Origin: Pseudomonas peradeniyensis
GTDB lineage: Bacteria; Pseudomonadota; Gammaproteobacteria; Pseudomonadales; Pseudomonadaceae
Assembly (NCBI RefSeq): GCF_014268935.2
Contig: NZ_JABWRJ020000001.1
Location: 186,001 to 250,000 of the forward strand
Reading direction: 5' to 3'
Length of the DNA stretch: 64,000 nt
The notes under the pieces are model-generated. The model made no database searches, was not told the origin of the DNA, and saw only the letters and a list, made by a program, of their open reading frames with translations. The position numbers and the translations under genes were made by a program. Below are positions 42,768 through 50,986 of the stretch, one piece after another (position 1 is the stretch's first letter; each line of letters begins with the position of its first letter).

Positions 42768-43703
42768 ATGGAACGCCCGCGTTTTCGATCCTCTTTCCTC
42801 CACCCGCGATTCTGGGGCCTGTGGCTGGGCCTGGGCCTGCTGTGGCTGGTCGCCCAGCTGCCATACCGCGCCCTGCTGGGCCTGGGCCGCGCCCTGGGCG
42901 CGGTGATGTACCGGGTGGCCGGTGAGCGCCGGCGCATTGCCGCGCGCAACCTTGAACTGTGTTTCCCCGAACTGTCCGGCGACGAACGGCAACATCTGCT
43001 CAAGGAAAACTTCGCCTCCACCGGCATCGCCTTCTTCGAGATGGCCATGAGCTGGTGGTGGCCAAAGGCCCGGCTGGCGCGCCTGGCTCACATCGAAGGC
43101 ATCGAGCACCTGCAGGCCGCCCAGCGCGAAGGCGAGGGCGCCATTCTCATGGCCGTGCACTTCACCACCCTGGAGATCGGCGCCGCGCTGCTGGGCCAGG
43201 CTCATACCATCGACGGCATGTACCGCGAGCACGGCAACGCGGTGTTCGACTTCATCCAGCGCCGCGGCCGCGAGCGCCACAACCCCGACTCGCTGGCCGT
43301 GGAGCGCGATGATGTGCGCGGCATGCTCAAGCTGCTGCGCAAGGGCCGGGCGATCTGGTATGCGCCGGACCAGGACTACGGCATCAAGCAGAGTATCTTC
43401 GTGCCGCTGTTCGGTATCCCGGCGGCCACCGTTACCGCCACCACCAAGTTCGCCCGGCTGGGCAAGGCCCGGGTGATTCCGTTCACCCAGCGGCGCCTGG
43501 AGGACGGCAGTGGCTATCGTCTGGTGGTGCATCCGCCGCTCGCGGACTTCCCCGGCGAAACCGAAGAGGCCGACTGCCTGCGCATCAACCAGTGGGTCGA
43601 AGGCGTGCTGCGCGAGTGCCCGGAGCAGTACCTGTGGGCGCACCGACGCTTCAAGTCGCGGCCCGAGGGCGAGCCACGGCTGTACGACAAGAAGAAAAAA
43701 TGA
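42768..43703 (+). CDS. htrB: Lipid A biosynthesis acyltransferase (LpxL/HtrB family)
   Basis: The 311-residue inner membrane enzyme adds a secondary acyl chain to lipid A. It has an N-terminal hydrophobic anchor (FWGLWLGLGLLWLVAQL), the catalytic HX4E motif in AVHFTTLEIG (H131, E136), and the family's RRGRERHNPDSL and WYAPDQDYG blocks. The ATG at 42768 is preferred to the earlier in-frame start at 42717. It is divergent from minC; 100 bases separate the two. Confidence 0.93.
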   Translation: MERPRFRSSFLHPRFWGLWLGLGLLWLVAQLPYRALLGLGRALGAVMYRVAGERRRIAARNLELCFPELSGDERQHLLKENFASTGIAFFEMAMSWWWPKARLARLAHIEGIEHLQAAQREGEGAILMAVHFTTLEIGAALLGQAHTIDGMYREHGNAVFDFIQRRGRERHNPDSLAVERDDVRGMLKLLRKGRAIWYAPDQDYGIKQSIFVPLFGIPAATVTATTKFARLGKARVIPFTQRRLEDGSGYRLVVHPPLADFPGETEEADCLRINQWVEGVLRECPEQYLWAHRRFKSRPEGEPRLYDKKKK

Positions 43704-43715
43704 CGCTGGGGCCGC

Positions 43716-43746
43716 GTGGGAGCGGGCTGGCTCCGCGATAGGGCGG
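43716..43746. repeat. Single REP element (GTGGGAGCGGGCTGGC type)
   Basis: CGTGGGAGCGGGCTGGCTCC with GCGATAGGGC, unpaired, between the lipid A acyltransferase and the patatin gene. It matches one arm of the pair at 40651-40714. Confidence 0.8.
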
Positions 43747-43778
43747 TCACTGGCAAGCACTGATTCCAGGGAGGAGCA

Positions 43779-44921
43779 ATGACCTCAACCACCGGCCTGA
43801 TCCTCTCTGGCGGCGGTGCCCGCGCCGCCTACCAGGTCGGCGTGCTGGCCGGCATCGCCGAACTGCTGCCCCCTGGGGCGGCGAACCCCTTCCCGGTGAT
43901 CGTCGGCACCTCTGCCGGCGCCATCAACGCCGTCAAGCTGGCCAGCGGTGCCACGCGTTTCGCCGAATCGGTGCAGCACCTGACTGCCTTCTGGCAGAAC
44001 TTTCGCAGCCACCTGGTGCTGCGCAGCGACTGGCCCGGGGTGATCCGCCAGGCCAGCCGCTTCGTTGGCCACAGCCTGCTGGGGCTCGGCGGCCAGGTGC
44101 CGGTGGCACTGCTCGACAGTCGCCCGCTGCGCCGCCTGCTGCATGAACACCTGGACCTGGACGGCATCGCCCATTCCCTGGCGGCCAATCAGCTGCGCGC
44201 CATCGCCGTGACCGCCTTCGGCTACGAGTCCGGCCAGGCGGTGACCTTCTACCAGGGCCGCGACACCATCGAACCCTGGCTGCGTCACCGGCGCATCGGC
44301 ATGCCCACGCCGCTGACCATCGACCACCTGCTGGCCAGCTCGGCAATCCCGCTGCTGTTCGCGCCGGTGCGTCTGGGCGATGAGTTCTTCGGTGATGGCG
44401 CGGTGCGCCAATCGGCGCCGATCAGCCCGGCGCTGCACCTGGGCGCCAGCCGCGTGCTGGTGGTGGGGGTCAGTGGCAACCCCCAGCGACCGGCGCCGCC
44501 CTTGCCGACCCAGCGCGTGTTCAGCGGCCAGCAGCCGAGCCTTGCGCAGATCGGCGGGCACATGCTCAACAGCACCTTCATCGACAGCCTCGAGGACGAT
44601 ATCGAGTTGCTGCAGCGGCTCAACCACCTCAGCCACCTGATGCCGGCGCACCTGGACGCCCGGCGCCTGGGGCTGGCGCCGATCGAGGTGCTGGTGGTGG
44701 CGCCCAGCCAGCCGCTGGACGAGATCGCCGCCCGTCATCGGCGCGAGCTGCCGGCGGCGTTGAGGCTATTCTTGCGTGGGCCTGGCGCTACCAAGACCAG
44801 CGGCGCGGGGGTATTGAGCTACCTGCTGTTCGAGGCGAGCTACTGCAGCGAGCTGATCGAGCTGGGGCGCAAGGATGCGTTGGCCAAGAAGCGGGAGTTG
44901 TGTCAGTTCCTTGGGATTTGA
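43779..44921 (+). CDS. Patatin-like phospholipase
   Basis: The 380-residue protein has the patatin signatures: the oxyanion loop SGGGARAAYQVGVL, the nucleophile in VGTSAGAINAV (Ser45) and the dyad aspartate in FGDGAVRQS (Asp206). It should hydrolyse acyl esters of lipids. No signal peptide is seen, so it is probably cytoplasmic or peripheral. GGAGGAG precedes the ATG. The C-terminal 120 residues are outside the core domain and end in a Lys/Arg-rich tail (RKDALAKKREL). Confidence 0.9.
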   Translation: MTSTTGLILSGGGARAAYQVGVLAGIAELLPPGAANPFPVIVGTSAGAINAVKLASGATRFAESVQHLTAFWQNFRSHLVLRSDWPGVIRQASRFVGHSLLGLGGQVPVALLDSRPLRRLLHEHLDLDGIAHSLAANQLRAIAVTAFGYESGQAVTFYQGRDTIEPWLRHRRIGMPTPLTIDHLLASSAIPLLFAPVRLGDEFFGDGAVRQSAPISPALHLGASRVLVVGVSGNPQRPAPPLPTQRVFSGQQPSLAQIGGHMLNSTFIDSLEDDIELLQRLNHLSHLMPAHLDARRLGLAPIEVLVVAPSQPLDEIAARHRRELPAALRLFLRGPGATKTSGAGVLSYLLFEASYCSELIELGRKDALAKKRELCQFLGI

Positions 44922-44934
44922 GGTTTCCTGTACC

Positions 44935-45029
44935 GGCCCTTTCGCCGGCAAGCCGGCTCCCACAGGTACTGCGCCAGCCTCAAGGAATACGCTGCCCCTG
45001 TGGAAGCCGGCTTGCCGGCGAAAGGGCCG
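44935..45029. repeat. REP pair (GGCCCTTTCGCCGGCAAGCC type)
   Basis: GGCCCTTTCGCCGGCAAGCC with GGCTCCCACAGG is mirrored by CCTGTGGAAGCCGGCTTGCC with GGCGAAAGGGCC. It lies between convergent genes (patatin and MlaA) and may end both. Confidence 0.9.
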
Positions 45030-45044
45030 CGCAGCGGACCCTGC

Positions 45045-45860
45045 TTACTCGGCAATCTGCAACTTGCGCGCCTGGGTATACACGTAACGCAGCTTCTCGT
45101 ACTCGAACGGCGAGTTGGTCTGCCCGTAGCGGAAGTTGGTGGTGTAGCGCTTGTCCACCGCCCGCAGCACGGTGAGCTCCGGATGGTCGCTGGCGGTGTC
45201 GGGCACGTTCAGGTAGTTGATCTCCTTCTCTCCCACATAGTCGACCACCAGACCGGTGGTATCGCGCAGGTTCGACGGCCCGAGGATCGGCAGCATCAGG
45301 TACGGCCCGTCCGGCACCCCGTAGAAGCCCAGGGTCTGGCCGAAGTCCTCGCTCTGGCGGGGCAGGCCCATCTTGGTCGCCGGGTCCCACAGGCCGCCGA
45401 CACCGATGATGGTGTTGAACATCAGCCGCGCAGTGATCTCCGCTGAACGCTTGGGCTTGAGCTGCAGCACGCTGTTGAACAGGTTGGGCACGTCGCCCAG
45501 GTTGTTGAAGAAGTTGCTCACCCCGGTGCGCACGAAACCGGGCGTGACATAGCGGTAGCCGTCGACCACTGGCAGGAATACCCACTGGTCGAAGCGGTAG
45601 TTGAAGTGGTAGATGCGCCGGTTCAACGACTCCAGTGGGTCGTAGATGTTCAGCGCGGCCAGGGTCGAGCGTTCGAACTCGCGCTGGTCCAGGCCAGGGT
45701 TGAACTTGAGCTCGCGCAGCGGATCGACGAAACCGTCAGCCTCCACGGTGAGGGTTTCGGTCTTGTCGGCCTCGACCACGCTGGCACGCGGCGCGACTTC
45801 CTCGGCCAGGGCGCAGCCGCTGGCGAGCAGGGCGGTGACGAGCAGCAGTCTGTTAACCAC
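45045..45860 (-). CDS. mlaA: MlaA (VacJ) outer membrane lipoprotein
   Basis: The 271-residue protein removes misplaced phospholipids from the outer leaflet and hands them to the Mla system. It has a lipoprotein signal peptide ending ALLASGC and then the VacJ blocks YDPLESLNRRIYHFNYRFDQ, GVSNFFNNLGDVPNLFNS, and VGGLWDPATKMGL. The start is GTG at 45860 (VVNRLLLV), after GGAG, inside the 3' end of the upstream gene; a longer in-frame start at 45923 would hide the signal peptide. Confidence 0.92.
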   Translation of the reverse strand: MVNRLLLVTALLASGCALAEEVAPRASVVEADKTETLTVEADGFVDPLRELKFNPGLDQREFERSTLAALNIYDPLESLNRRIYHFNYRFDQWVFLPVVDGYRYVTPGFVRTGVSNFFNNLGDVPNLFNSVLQLKPKRSAEITARLMFNTIIGVGGLWDPATKMGLPRQSEDFGQTLGFYGVPDGPYLMLPILGPSNLRDTTGLVVDYVGEKEINYLNVPDTASDHPELTVLRAVDKRYTTNFRYGQTNSPFEYEKLRYVYTQARKLQIAE

Positions 45861-47151
45861 GGAAGAACTCCAGCATGGCGTCGCTGTTGACGCGGTAGTT
45901 GAGGTTGCCGCAATGGCCGCCATGGGGGTAGAGCGTCAACCGTTCGCCGAACACCCGGCGCAGGAAACCGATGTCGCCGGGGCCGAGGATCACGTCGTCG
46001 GCGTTGTGCATCACGGCGATCTTGGGGCTGGCGCGCAGGTAGTCCTCCAGCGCGTACAGGCTCACTTGGTCGACCAGTTGCAGCAGGCTGTTGCCGTCGG
46101 TGCGTGCTCGCCACATGGGGATCACCTGCTCGGTCAGGTAGCAGTCGAAGTCGCATTGCAGCGCCCGTTTGAAGAAGGGCTCCAGGCTGCTGCCCTCGGT
46201 GATCGGGAATTTCGGCGGAATGATCAGGCCGCGGCGGTTGATCAGGTCGGAGGTGAAGGCGATGTCGGCGGCCGAGAAACGGAACGAGGTACCGATCAGC
46301 ATGGCCATCTGCTCATTGGACAAGTGCTGGCGCGACTTCTGGAAGTCATACAGCAGCGCTTCGTTGAGGTCGATGTAGCCCTTGTCCTGGAAGTAACGGG
46401 TGAGTTTTTCCAGCATCAACTCATAGAAGGTGGTGCTGCGGTCGATGCCCTTGACCCGGGTCTGCACCAGCTTGTCCAGGTTGGTGATCGAGGTGTACAG
46501 GTTGACCGGCGGGTTGAGCAGCAGTACGCGCTTGAAGTTGAAGCTCTTTCGGGTCTCGTCGAGCTTGCTGACGAACGCCGCGTCCAGCGCCCCGAGGCTG
46601 TAGCCGGTGAGGTAGTACTCGCTGACCGGCAGGTGTGCCTGCTGGGCACGCACCGCCTGCATGACCCGGTACAGGTCCTTGGCATCTTCGCTGGTTACCC
46701 CGGGAGTGGCGAAGCGCGAGGCGGCGCTCATGAAGTCCCAGCTGGTTGGCGATGACAGCTGCACCACGTGGTAGCCGGCCTGGTAGAACAGCTTCTTCAG
46801 GTACTCGTTGATGCTGCTGGAATAGGGCGCGCCGGTACCGGCGATCAGGAAGATCAACGGCGCTTCGTGGTCCTGTTTGGCCAGGCGGTAGCGCAGTTTC
46901 TTCACCGACCAGAAGTTGTCGGGCAGGGTGAACTCGCGCTCCGGGCGCAGGGTAAGGCTGTAGTCGGCCTGGTCGATGTCGTCGTCGCTGGGCAGCGTCG
47001 GGCGCTGTTCCGGCGGCGTGGTGGCGATGGTCGCCTCGAACGGGTTGGTCAACGGATAGCCGTAGCTCGCCGCGTCGATATCCCGCGCCGATGCGGCCGC
47101 AGCCAGGAGCAGGCCGCCGAGCAGGGCGGCGAGGCGCAAAGATCGAAGCAT
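45853..47151 (-). CDS. Periplasmic/secreted alpha/beta hydrolase coupled to mlaA
   Basis: The 432-residue protein has a signal peptide (MLRSLRLAALLGGLLLAAAA) and an alpha/beta hydrolase fold: the oxyanion GTGAPYSS, the nucleophile elbow TGYSLGALDAA (Ser185) and a C-terminal YPHGGHCGNL histidine, with Asp in NADDVILGP. It might hydrolyse a lipid or other ester. The stop overlaps the mlaA GTG by eight bases, so the two are translationally coupled; a role in phospholipid turnover in the Mla pathway is inference. GGGGGA precedes the ATG. Confidence 0.85.
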   Translation of the reverse strand: MLRSLRLAALLGGLLLAAAASARDIDAASYGYPLTNPFEATIATTPPEQRPTLPSDDDIDQADYSLTLRPEREFTLPDNFWSVKKLRYRLAKQDHEAPLIFLIAGTGAPYSSSINEYLKKLFYQAGYHVVQLSSPTSWDFMSAASRFATPGVTSEDAKDLYRVMQAVRAQQAHLPVSEYYLTGYSLGALDAAFVSKLDETRKSFNFKRVLLLNPPVNLYTSITNLDKLVQTRVKGIDRSTTFYELMLEKLTRYFQDKGYIDLNEALLYDFQKSRQHLSNEQMAMLIGTSFRFSAADIAFTSDLINRRGLIIPPKFPITEGSSLEPFFKRALQCDFDCYLTEQVIPMWRARTDGNSLLQLVDQVSLYALEDYLRASPKIAVMHNADDVILGPGDIGFLRRVFGERLTLYPHGGHCGNLNYRVNSDAMLEFFRG

Positions 47152-47367
47152 GTAGTCCCCCAAGGAAAACGCAAGGTCGTGCAGTACGCAGGCTAGGACC
47201 ACGGCATGTCGGACAAAGTTGCCCGTCGCCCTGTCGTTCGTCGCACAAGATGTTGCCGCGCCGGACAACGTTTGTCTTGTGCAACATAGCTGCAGGGCCA
47301 TGATTTTGCCTTGTCGCGGCCCCTGGGCGATCATGCAACGTTTCGATTACCGCTATTGGAGATCCGC

Positions 47368-47736
47368 ATGGCGCGTTGGTGGCCGGTCGTTGCCCTGTTG
47401 CTGTTCCTGCCGCTGTGGCTCGCGGCCAGTTATGGCGTGCGTTATGGGCTGATGGAAGATGCCCGGTGGGTCGGGCTGTGCAGCGTGCCGGGGGAAATTT
47501 GGCAATGCCAGGCGCGATCGCTGCTGGGCTTGGGGATACATTTCCAGGTCATCGCCTGGGGGGCTTTGGGGTTGGCGTTGCTCTGCCAGCTGGTGCCTCG
47601 CCGAGGCGGGTGGTGGCTGGCGGCGCTGGCGCTGCTGTTCGGGATTCCGGCGCTGGTGCTGTATACCGCCAGCATCGCGGTGTTTGCCGTGGTGCTGGCG
47701 GGGTTGCGGCTGGTGCGGCGATCATCTGTTGCCTGA
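47368..47736 (+). CDS. Membrane protein of unknown function, 122 residues
   Basis: The product MARWWPVVALLLFLPLWLAA has four predicted hydrophobic helices. Short loops contain CSVPGEIWQCQARSL, with two cysteines seven residues apart that could form a disulfide on the periplasmic side. GGAG precedes the ATG at 47368. I do not recognise a family. It is divergent from the alpha/beta hydrolase; 216 bases lie between. Confidence 0.7.
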   Translation: MARWWPVVALLLFLPLWLAASYGVRYGLMEDARWVGLCSVPGEIWQCQARSLLGLGIHFQVIAWGALGLALLCQLVPRRGGWWLAALALLFGIPALVLYTASIAVFAVVLAGLRLVRRSSVA

Positions 47737-47740
47737 CAGG

Positions 47741-47815
47741 GCCCTATCGCGGGGCAAGCCCGCTCCCACGGGAGCGTGACAAATCTGTAGGAGCGGGCTT
47801 GCCCCGCGATAGGGC
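47741..47815. repeat. REP pair (GCCCTATCGCGGGGCAAGCC type)
   Basis: GCCCTATCGCGGGGCAAGCC with CGCTCC is mirrored by GGAGCGGGCTTGCCCCGCGA with TAGGGC. It lies between convergent genes (the small membrane protein and the GH17 protein). Confidence 0.9.
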
Positions 47816-47817
47816 CA

Positions 47818-49365
47818 TCAGGCTTTGCGCAAGCTTCGCCACAACGCGCCAACCATTAACACGCTGACCACCGTCCAACCCCAGGCCTGTCGATTCGCCA
47901 ACCCTTCCTGGAACAACTGCGGTGCCACTCCAGCGCCCACGATAAAGGCCAGCAACGCCACTTCGGCCCGCCGCGCCGGCACCGGCCGCAGCAGATAGAC
48001 CACCGCCGGCAGCAGCAACGCGGCGCTGGGGAAGCTGCGATAGCGCGGGTCGAACACCATCGCCAGCATGCTCACTGCCGCGGCGAATCCTGCGGCCAGC
48101 AACCATGTACCCGCATGCGCCTCGAGCCAGCTGAACAGCCGCTGGCGCCAGCCGTCTCGACGGGCCAGGGCCAGCGCGCCATGGGCCAGCACCAACAGGT
48201 TCAAGCCGGCCAGGGCCACCGCCCACAACCATTCCCCGGCAAAGCGGGCATTGGTGCGCATCATTTCCCCCCACAGCCCCAGGCTGCCGGCACCCAGGGC
48301 CGCCAGCAACGGCAGCAGCAGGGCGGCGCGGCGGCTTGCCGGGCGCCCGGCCAGGGCCAGGGTCGCCAGCATCAGCAACACGCTGGCCAGCAACCACTGC
48401 GGCCACAGCGCCAGGTTGCTCACCGCCCCTTCGAGCACGCCCTTGTCCTGGCGGTCGGCATCGTACAGCCCCCAGTAGCCGCCCACGGCGCCTTCACTGG
48501 CGCGCTTCCAGGGCTGGTCGAAGGCCTCGATCAGGTTGTAGCGCCAGCCGTTGGCCTCGGCCAGGGCGACGAAGCCACGGATGAAACGCGCCTCGTTGAC
48601 CCGGCTCGGTTCCGCCGTCTCGCGCTGGCGTCCTTCGCTGGGCCAGCCGGTCTCGCCGATCAGGACGTCCTTGGGCGCGAAGCGGTTGCCGAACACCTGG
48701 CGCACCTCGGCCATATGGGCCAGCGCCGCATCGATGCCACGCGGGTCGTCTTCCCAGTAGGGCAACAGGTGGATGGTGAGGAAGTCCACTGCCGGTGCGA
48801 TCTGCGGGTGTTGCAGCCAGAACTCCCAGACGTCGGCGTAGGTCACCGGCACCTTCACCTGGCTTTTCACTTTCTCGATCAGCCCGGCCAGGCGCTCGCC
48901 GGTGATTTCCTTGCGCAACAGCGCCTCGTTGCCGACGATCACCGCGCTGACCACGTCGGGGTTGGCGTTGGCCGCGGCGATAAGCAGTTCGATTTCCTTG
49001 TCGGTGTCCACGGGGCTTGCATTGACCCAGGCGCCGAGCATCACCTTCAGGCCGTGCTTGCGGGCCAGCGCCGGGATGGCCTCGAGGCCGGTCATCGAAT
49101 AGGTGCGGATGCACTGGAATCGCTCGCTCAGCAGCGCCAGGTCGGCGTCCATGCGCGCCGGGCGCAGGCGAAACGGCTGGTCGAACGGCGACTGGTCCTT
49201 GTCGAACGGGGTGTAGGACGCGCACTGCAACTTGTGCGTCGGGCTCGCCGCATCGGGCAGGTGCACCGGCTTGCCGAGGCCGTACCAGAGCGCCCACAGC
49301 ACGATGAGGGCGAGCAGGCAGGCGAGCAGGTAAGCAGGCAGGAGCAGTCGGGTGTTACTGGGCAT
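47818..49365 (-). CDS. Membrane-anchored GH17 protein (beta-glucan enzyme)
   Basis: The 515-residue protein begins with one membrane helix (LLLPAYLLACLLALIVLWAL), then a GH17 fold in the periplasm with the acid/base in IVGNEALL (Glu147) and nucleophile in LIGETGWPSEG (Glu238), and ends with about six further helices from residue 310 to 515. GH17 enzymes act on beta-1,3-glucans; membrane-linked forms in proteobacteria take part in osmoregulated beta-glucan synthesis. The ATG at 49365 has no clear ribosome site; another ATG at 49410 exists. Confidence 0.85.
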   Translation of the reverse strand: MPSNTRLLLPAYLLACLLALIVLWALWYGLGKPVHLPDAASPTHKLQCASYTPFDKDQSPFDQPFRLRPARMDADLALLSERFQCIRTYSMTGLEAIPALARKHGLKVMLGAWVNASPVDTDKEIELLIAAANANPDVVSAVIVGNEALLRKEITGERLAGLIEKVKSQVKVPVTYADVWEFWLQHPQIAPAVDFLTIHLLPYWEDDPRGIDAALAHMAEVRQVFGNRFAPKDVLIGETGWPSEGRQRETAEPSRVNEARFIRGFVALAEANGWRYNLIEAFDQPWKRASEGAVGGYWGLYDADRQDKGVLEGAVSNLALWPQWLLASVLLMLATLALAGRPASRRAALLLPLLAALGAGSLGLWGEMMRTNARFAGEWLWAVALAGLNLLVLAHGALALARRDGWRQRLFSWLEAHAGTWLLAAGFAAAVSMLAMVFDPRYRSFPSAALLLPAVVYLLRPVPARRAEVALLAFIVGAGVAPQLFQEGLANRQAWGWTVVSVLMVGALWRSLRKA

Positions 49366-49582
49366 CGGGCGGTCCGTCGGCAAGCACAAAGGGCTAGATG
49401 ATAGCCGCAAATGACCGGCGCCAAGCCTTTGGCATGCAAGGATCGCGCAGGCCGCTCGGGTGGCATGACGTTAATGGCACAGTGCTGTCGCTGATCGTTC
49501 GCTGGAGGTCGCTGACAGAGCAGGTCGTGCGCGGGGGCAGGTCGATGATGCTCTCTCCAAGACCTGACGAGGGGATGCTTTG

Positions 49583-50443
49583 ATGGCGACTTTTACAAGA
49601 GTACGACGTTTCCTGAGTGTGGGCGCCGCCCTGGTATTGACCATGAGCACTGCGCAGGCCATGGCCAAGGAAGTGAGCATCGGTTACGTGGATGGCTGGT
49701 CGGACAGCGTGGCCACCACCAACGTGGCCGCCGAGGTGATCAGGCAGAAGCTTGGCTACGACGTGAAGCTGCAGGCCGTGGCCACCGGGATCATGTGGCA
49801 GGGCGTGGCCACCGGAAAGCTCGACGCCATGCTCTCGGCCTGGTTGCCGGTGACCCATGGCGAGTACTGGGCCAAGAACAAGGACAACGTCGTCGACTAC
49901 GGGCCGAACTTCAAGGATGCCAAGATCGGCCTGATCGTTCCCGAGTACGTCAAGGCCAACAGCATCACCGACCTCAAGACTGATACCAGCTTCAAGAACA
50001 AGATCGTCGGCATCGATGCCGGCTCCGGGGTCATGCTCAAGACCGAGCAGGCCATCAAGGACTATGACCTGACCGGCTACAAACTGACGGCCAGTTCCGG
50101 TGCGGCGATGACCGCCGAGCTGGGCCGCTCCTACGCCAAGCAGCAGTCCATCGCCGTGACCGGCTGGGTGCCGCACTGGATGTTCGCCAAGTGGAAGCTC
50201 AAGTTCCTCGAGGATCCCAAGGGCGTGTACGGCGCCGCCGAAACGGTCAACAGCATCGGCAGCAAGGAGCTGGCGAGCAAGGCGCCGGAAGTGGCCGAGT
50301 TCCTGAAGAAGTTCCAGTGGCAGTCCAAGGACGAGATCGGCGAAGTGATGTTGGCGATCCAGGAAGGCGCCAAGCCCGAGGCTGCGGCCAAGGACTGGGT
50401 GGCCAAGCATCCGGAGCGGGTCAAGGAGTGGACCGGCAAGTAA
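49583..50443 (+). CDS. betX: Glycine-betaine/choline-type periplasmic binding protein
   Basis: The 286-residue protein begins with a signal peptide (RRFLSVGAALVLTMSTAQAMA) and is an OpuAC-type binding protein: VSIGYVDGWSDSVATTN, GIMWQGVATGKLDAML and GWVPHWMFAKWKLKF include the aromatic residues (Trp) that form the cation box for a quaternary amine. No ABC genes adjoin. The order binding protein - yjcH - actP matches PA3236-PA3234 of P. aeruginosa, where PA3236 is BetX, an orphan betaine binding protein. AGGGGAT precedes the ATG at 49583. Confidence 0.85.
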   Translation: MATFTRVRRFLSVGAALVLTMSTAQAMAKEVSIGYVDGWSDSVATTNVAAEVIRQKLGYDVKLQAVATGIMWQGVATGKLDAMLSAWLPVTHGEYWAKNKDNVVDYGPNFKDAKIGLIVPEYVKANSITDLKTDTSFKNKIVGIDAGSGVMLKTEQAIKDYDLTGYKLTASSGAAMTAELGRSYAKQQSIAVTGWVPHWMFAKWKLKFLEDPKGVYGAAETVNSIGSKELASKAPEVAEFLKKFQWQSKDEIGEVMLAIQEGAKPEAAAKDWVAKHPERVKEWTGK

Positions 50444-50450
50444 TCGGCGC

Positions 50451-50547
50451 CATCGCGGGGCAAGTCGCATCGGCGCACCGCCGCTCCCACGGATTTCGAA
50501 GTCCTGCGTGGGAGCGGCGGTGCGCCGATGCGACTGGCCCCGCGATG
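50451..50547. repeat. REP pair (CATCGCGGGGCAAGTCGCAT type)
   Basis: CATCGCGGGGCAAGTCGCAT with CGGCGCACCGCCGCTCCCAC is mirrored at 50508-50547. The arms are 40 bases long. It lies between betX and yjcH and may end the betX message. Confidence 0.9.
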
Positions 50548-50587
50548 CCTTGTGGTTGTTACGAAATCTGCAAAACACCGTTGCATC

Positions 50588-50606
50588 TAAGACTAAGGTC
50601 GTCTGG
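50588..50606 (+). promoter_or_regulatory. Candidate activator site upstream of yjcH-actP
   Basis: TAAGACTAAGGTCGTCTGG contains GAC-TAAG-GTC and the outer pair AGAC/GTCT, about 70 bases before the yjcH start. The position suits a class of NarL-type activator such as CrbR, partner of the CrbS-like kinase at 21-24.5 kb. This is an inference; no experiment is visible in the sequence. Confidence 0.35.
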
Positions 50607-50674
50607 TTGGCGTCCAGCGGCAGCATAAAGTTGGAGTCGGGTTATCCCTACTCTGTGCTGCTAGGACAAAAACA

Positions 50675-50986
50675 ATGAACGACAGCATTTACCAATCGAT
50701 ACAGAACAGTCCGCGCTTCAAGGAACTGGTCACCAAGCGCGAGCGCTTCGCCTGGATTCTCTCGGCGATCATGCTCGGCCTCTACTGCGCCTTCATCCTC
50801 CTCATCGCCTATGGCCCGCACGTGCTGGGCGCCAAGCTCAGCCCCGACTCGTCGATCACCTGGGGCATTCCCCTGGGCGTCGGTCTGATCCTCTCGGCCT
50901 TCGTGCTCACCGCGCTCTATGTGCGTCGCGCCAACGGCGAGTTCGATGAACTGAACAAGGCCATTCTCGAGGAGGCCAAGCAATGA
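50675..50986 (+). CDS. yjcH: DUF485 membrane protein YjcH
   Basis: The 103-residue protein has two hydrophobic helices: [19 protein letters not shown] and [21 protein letters not shown]485 proteins are found with acetate permease ActP; the role is unclear but may be membrane assembly of ActP. AGGACAAAAACA precedes the ATG. The stop overlaps the actP ATG by four bases. Confidence 0.93.
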   Translation: MNDSIYQSIQNSPRFKELVTKRERFAWILSAIMLGLYCAFILLIAYGPHVLGAKLSPDSSITWGIPLGVGLILSAFVLTALYVRRANGEFDELNKAILEEAKQ

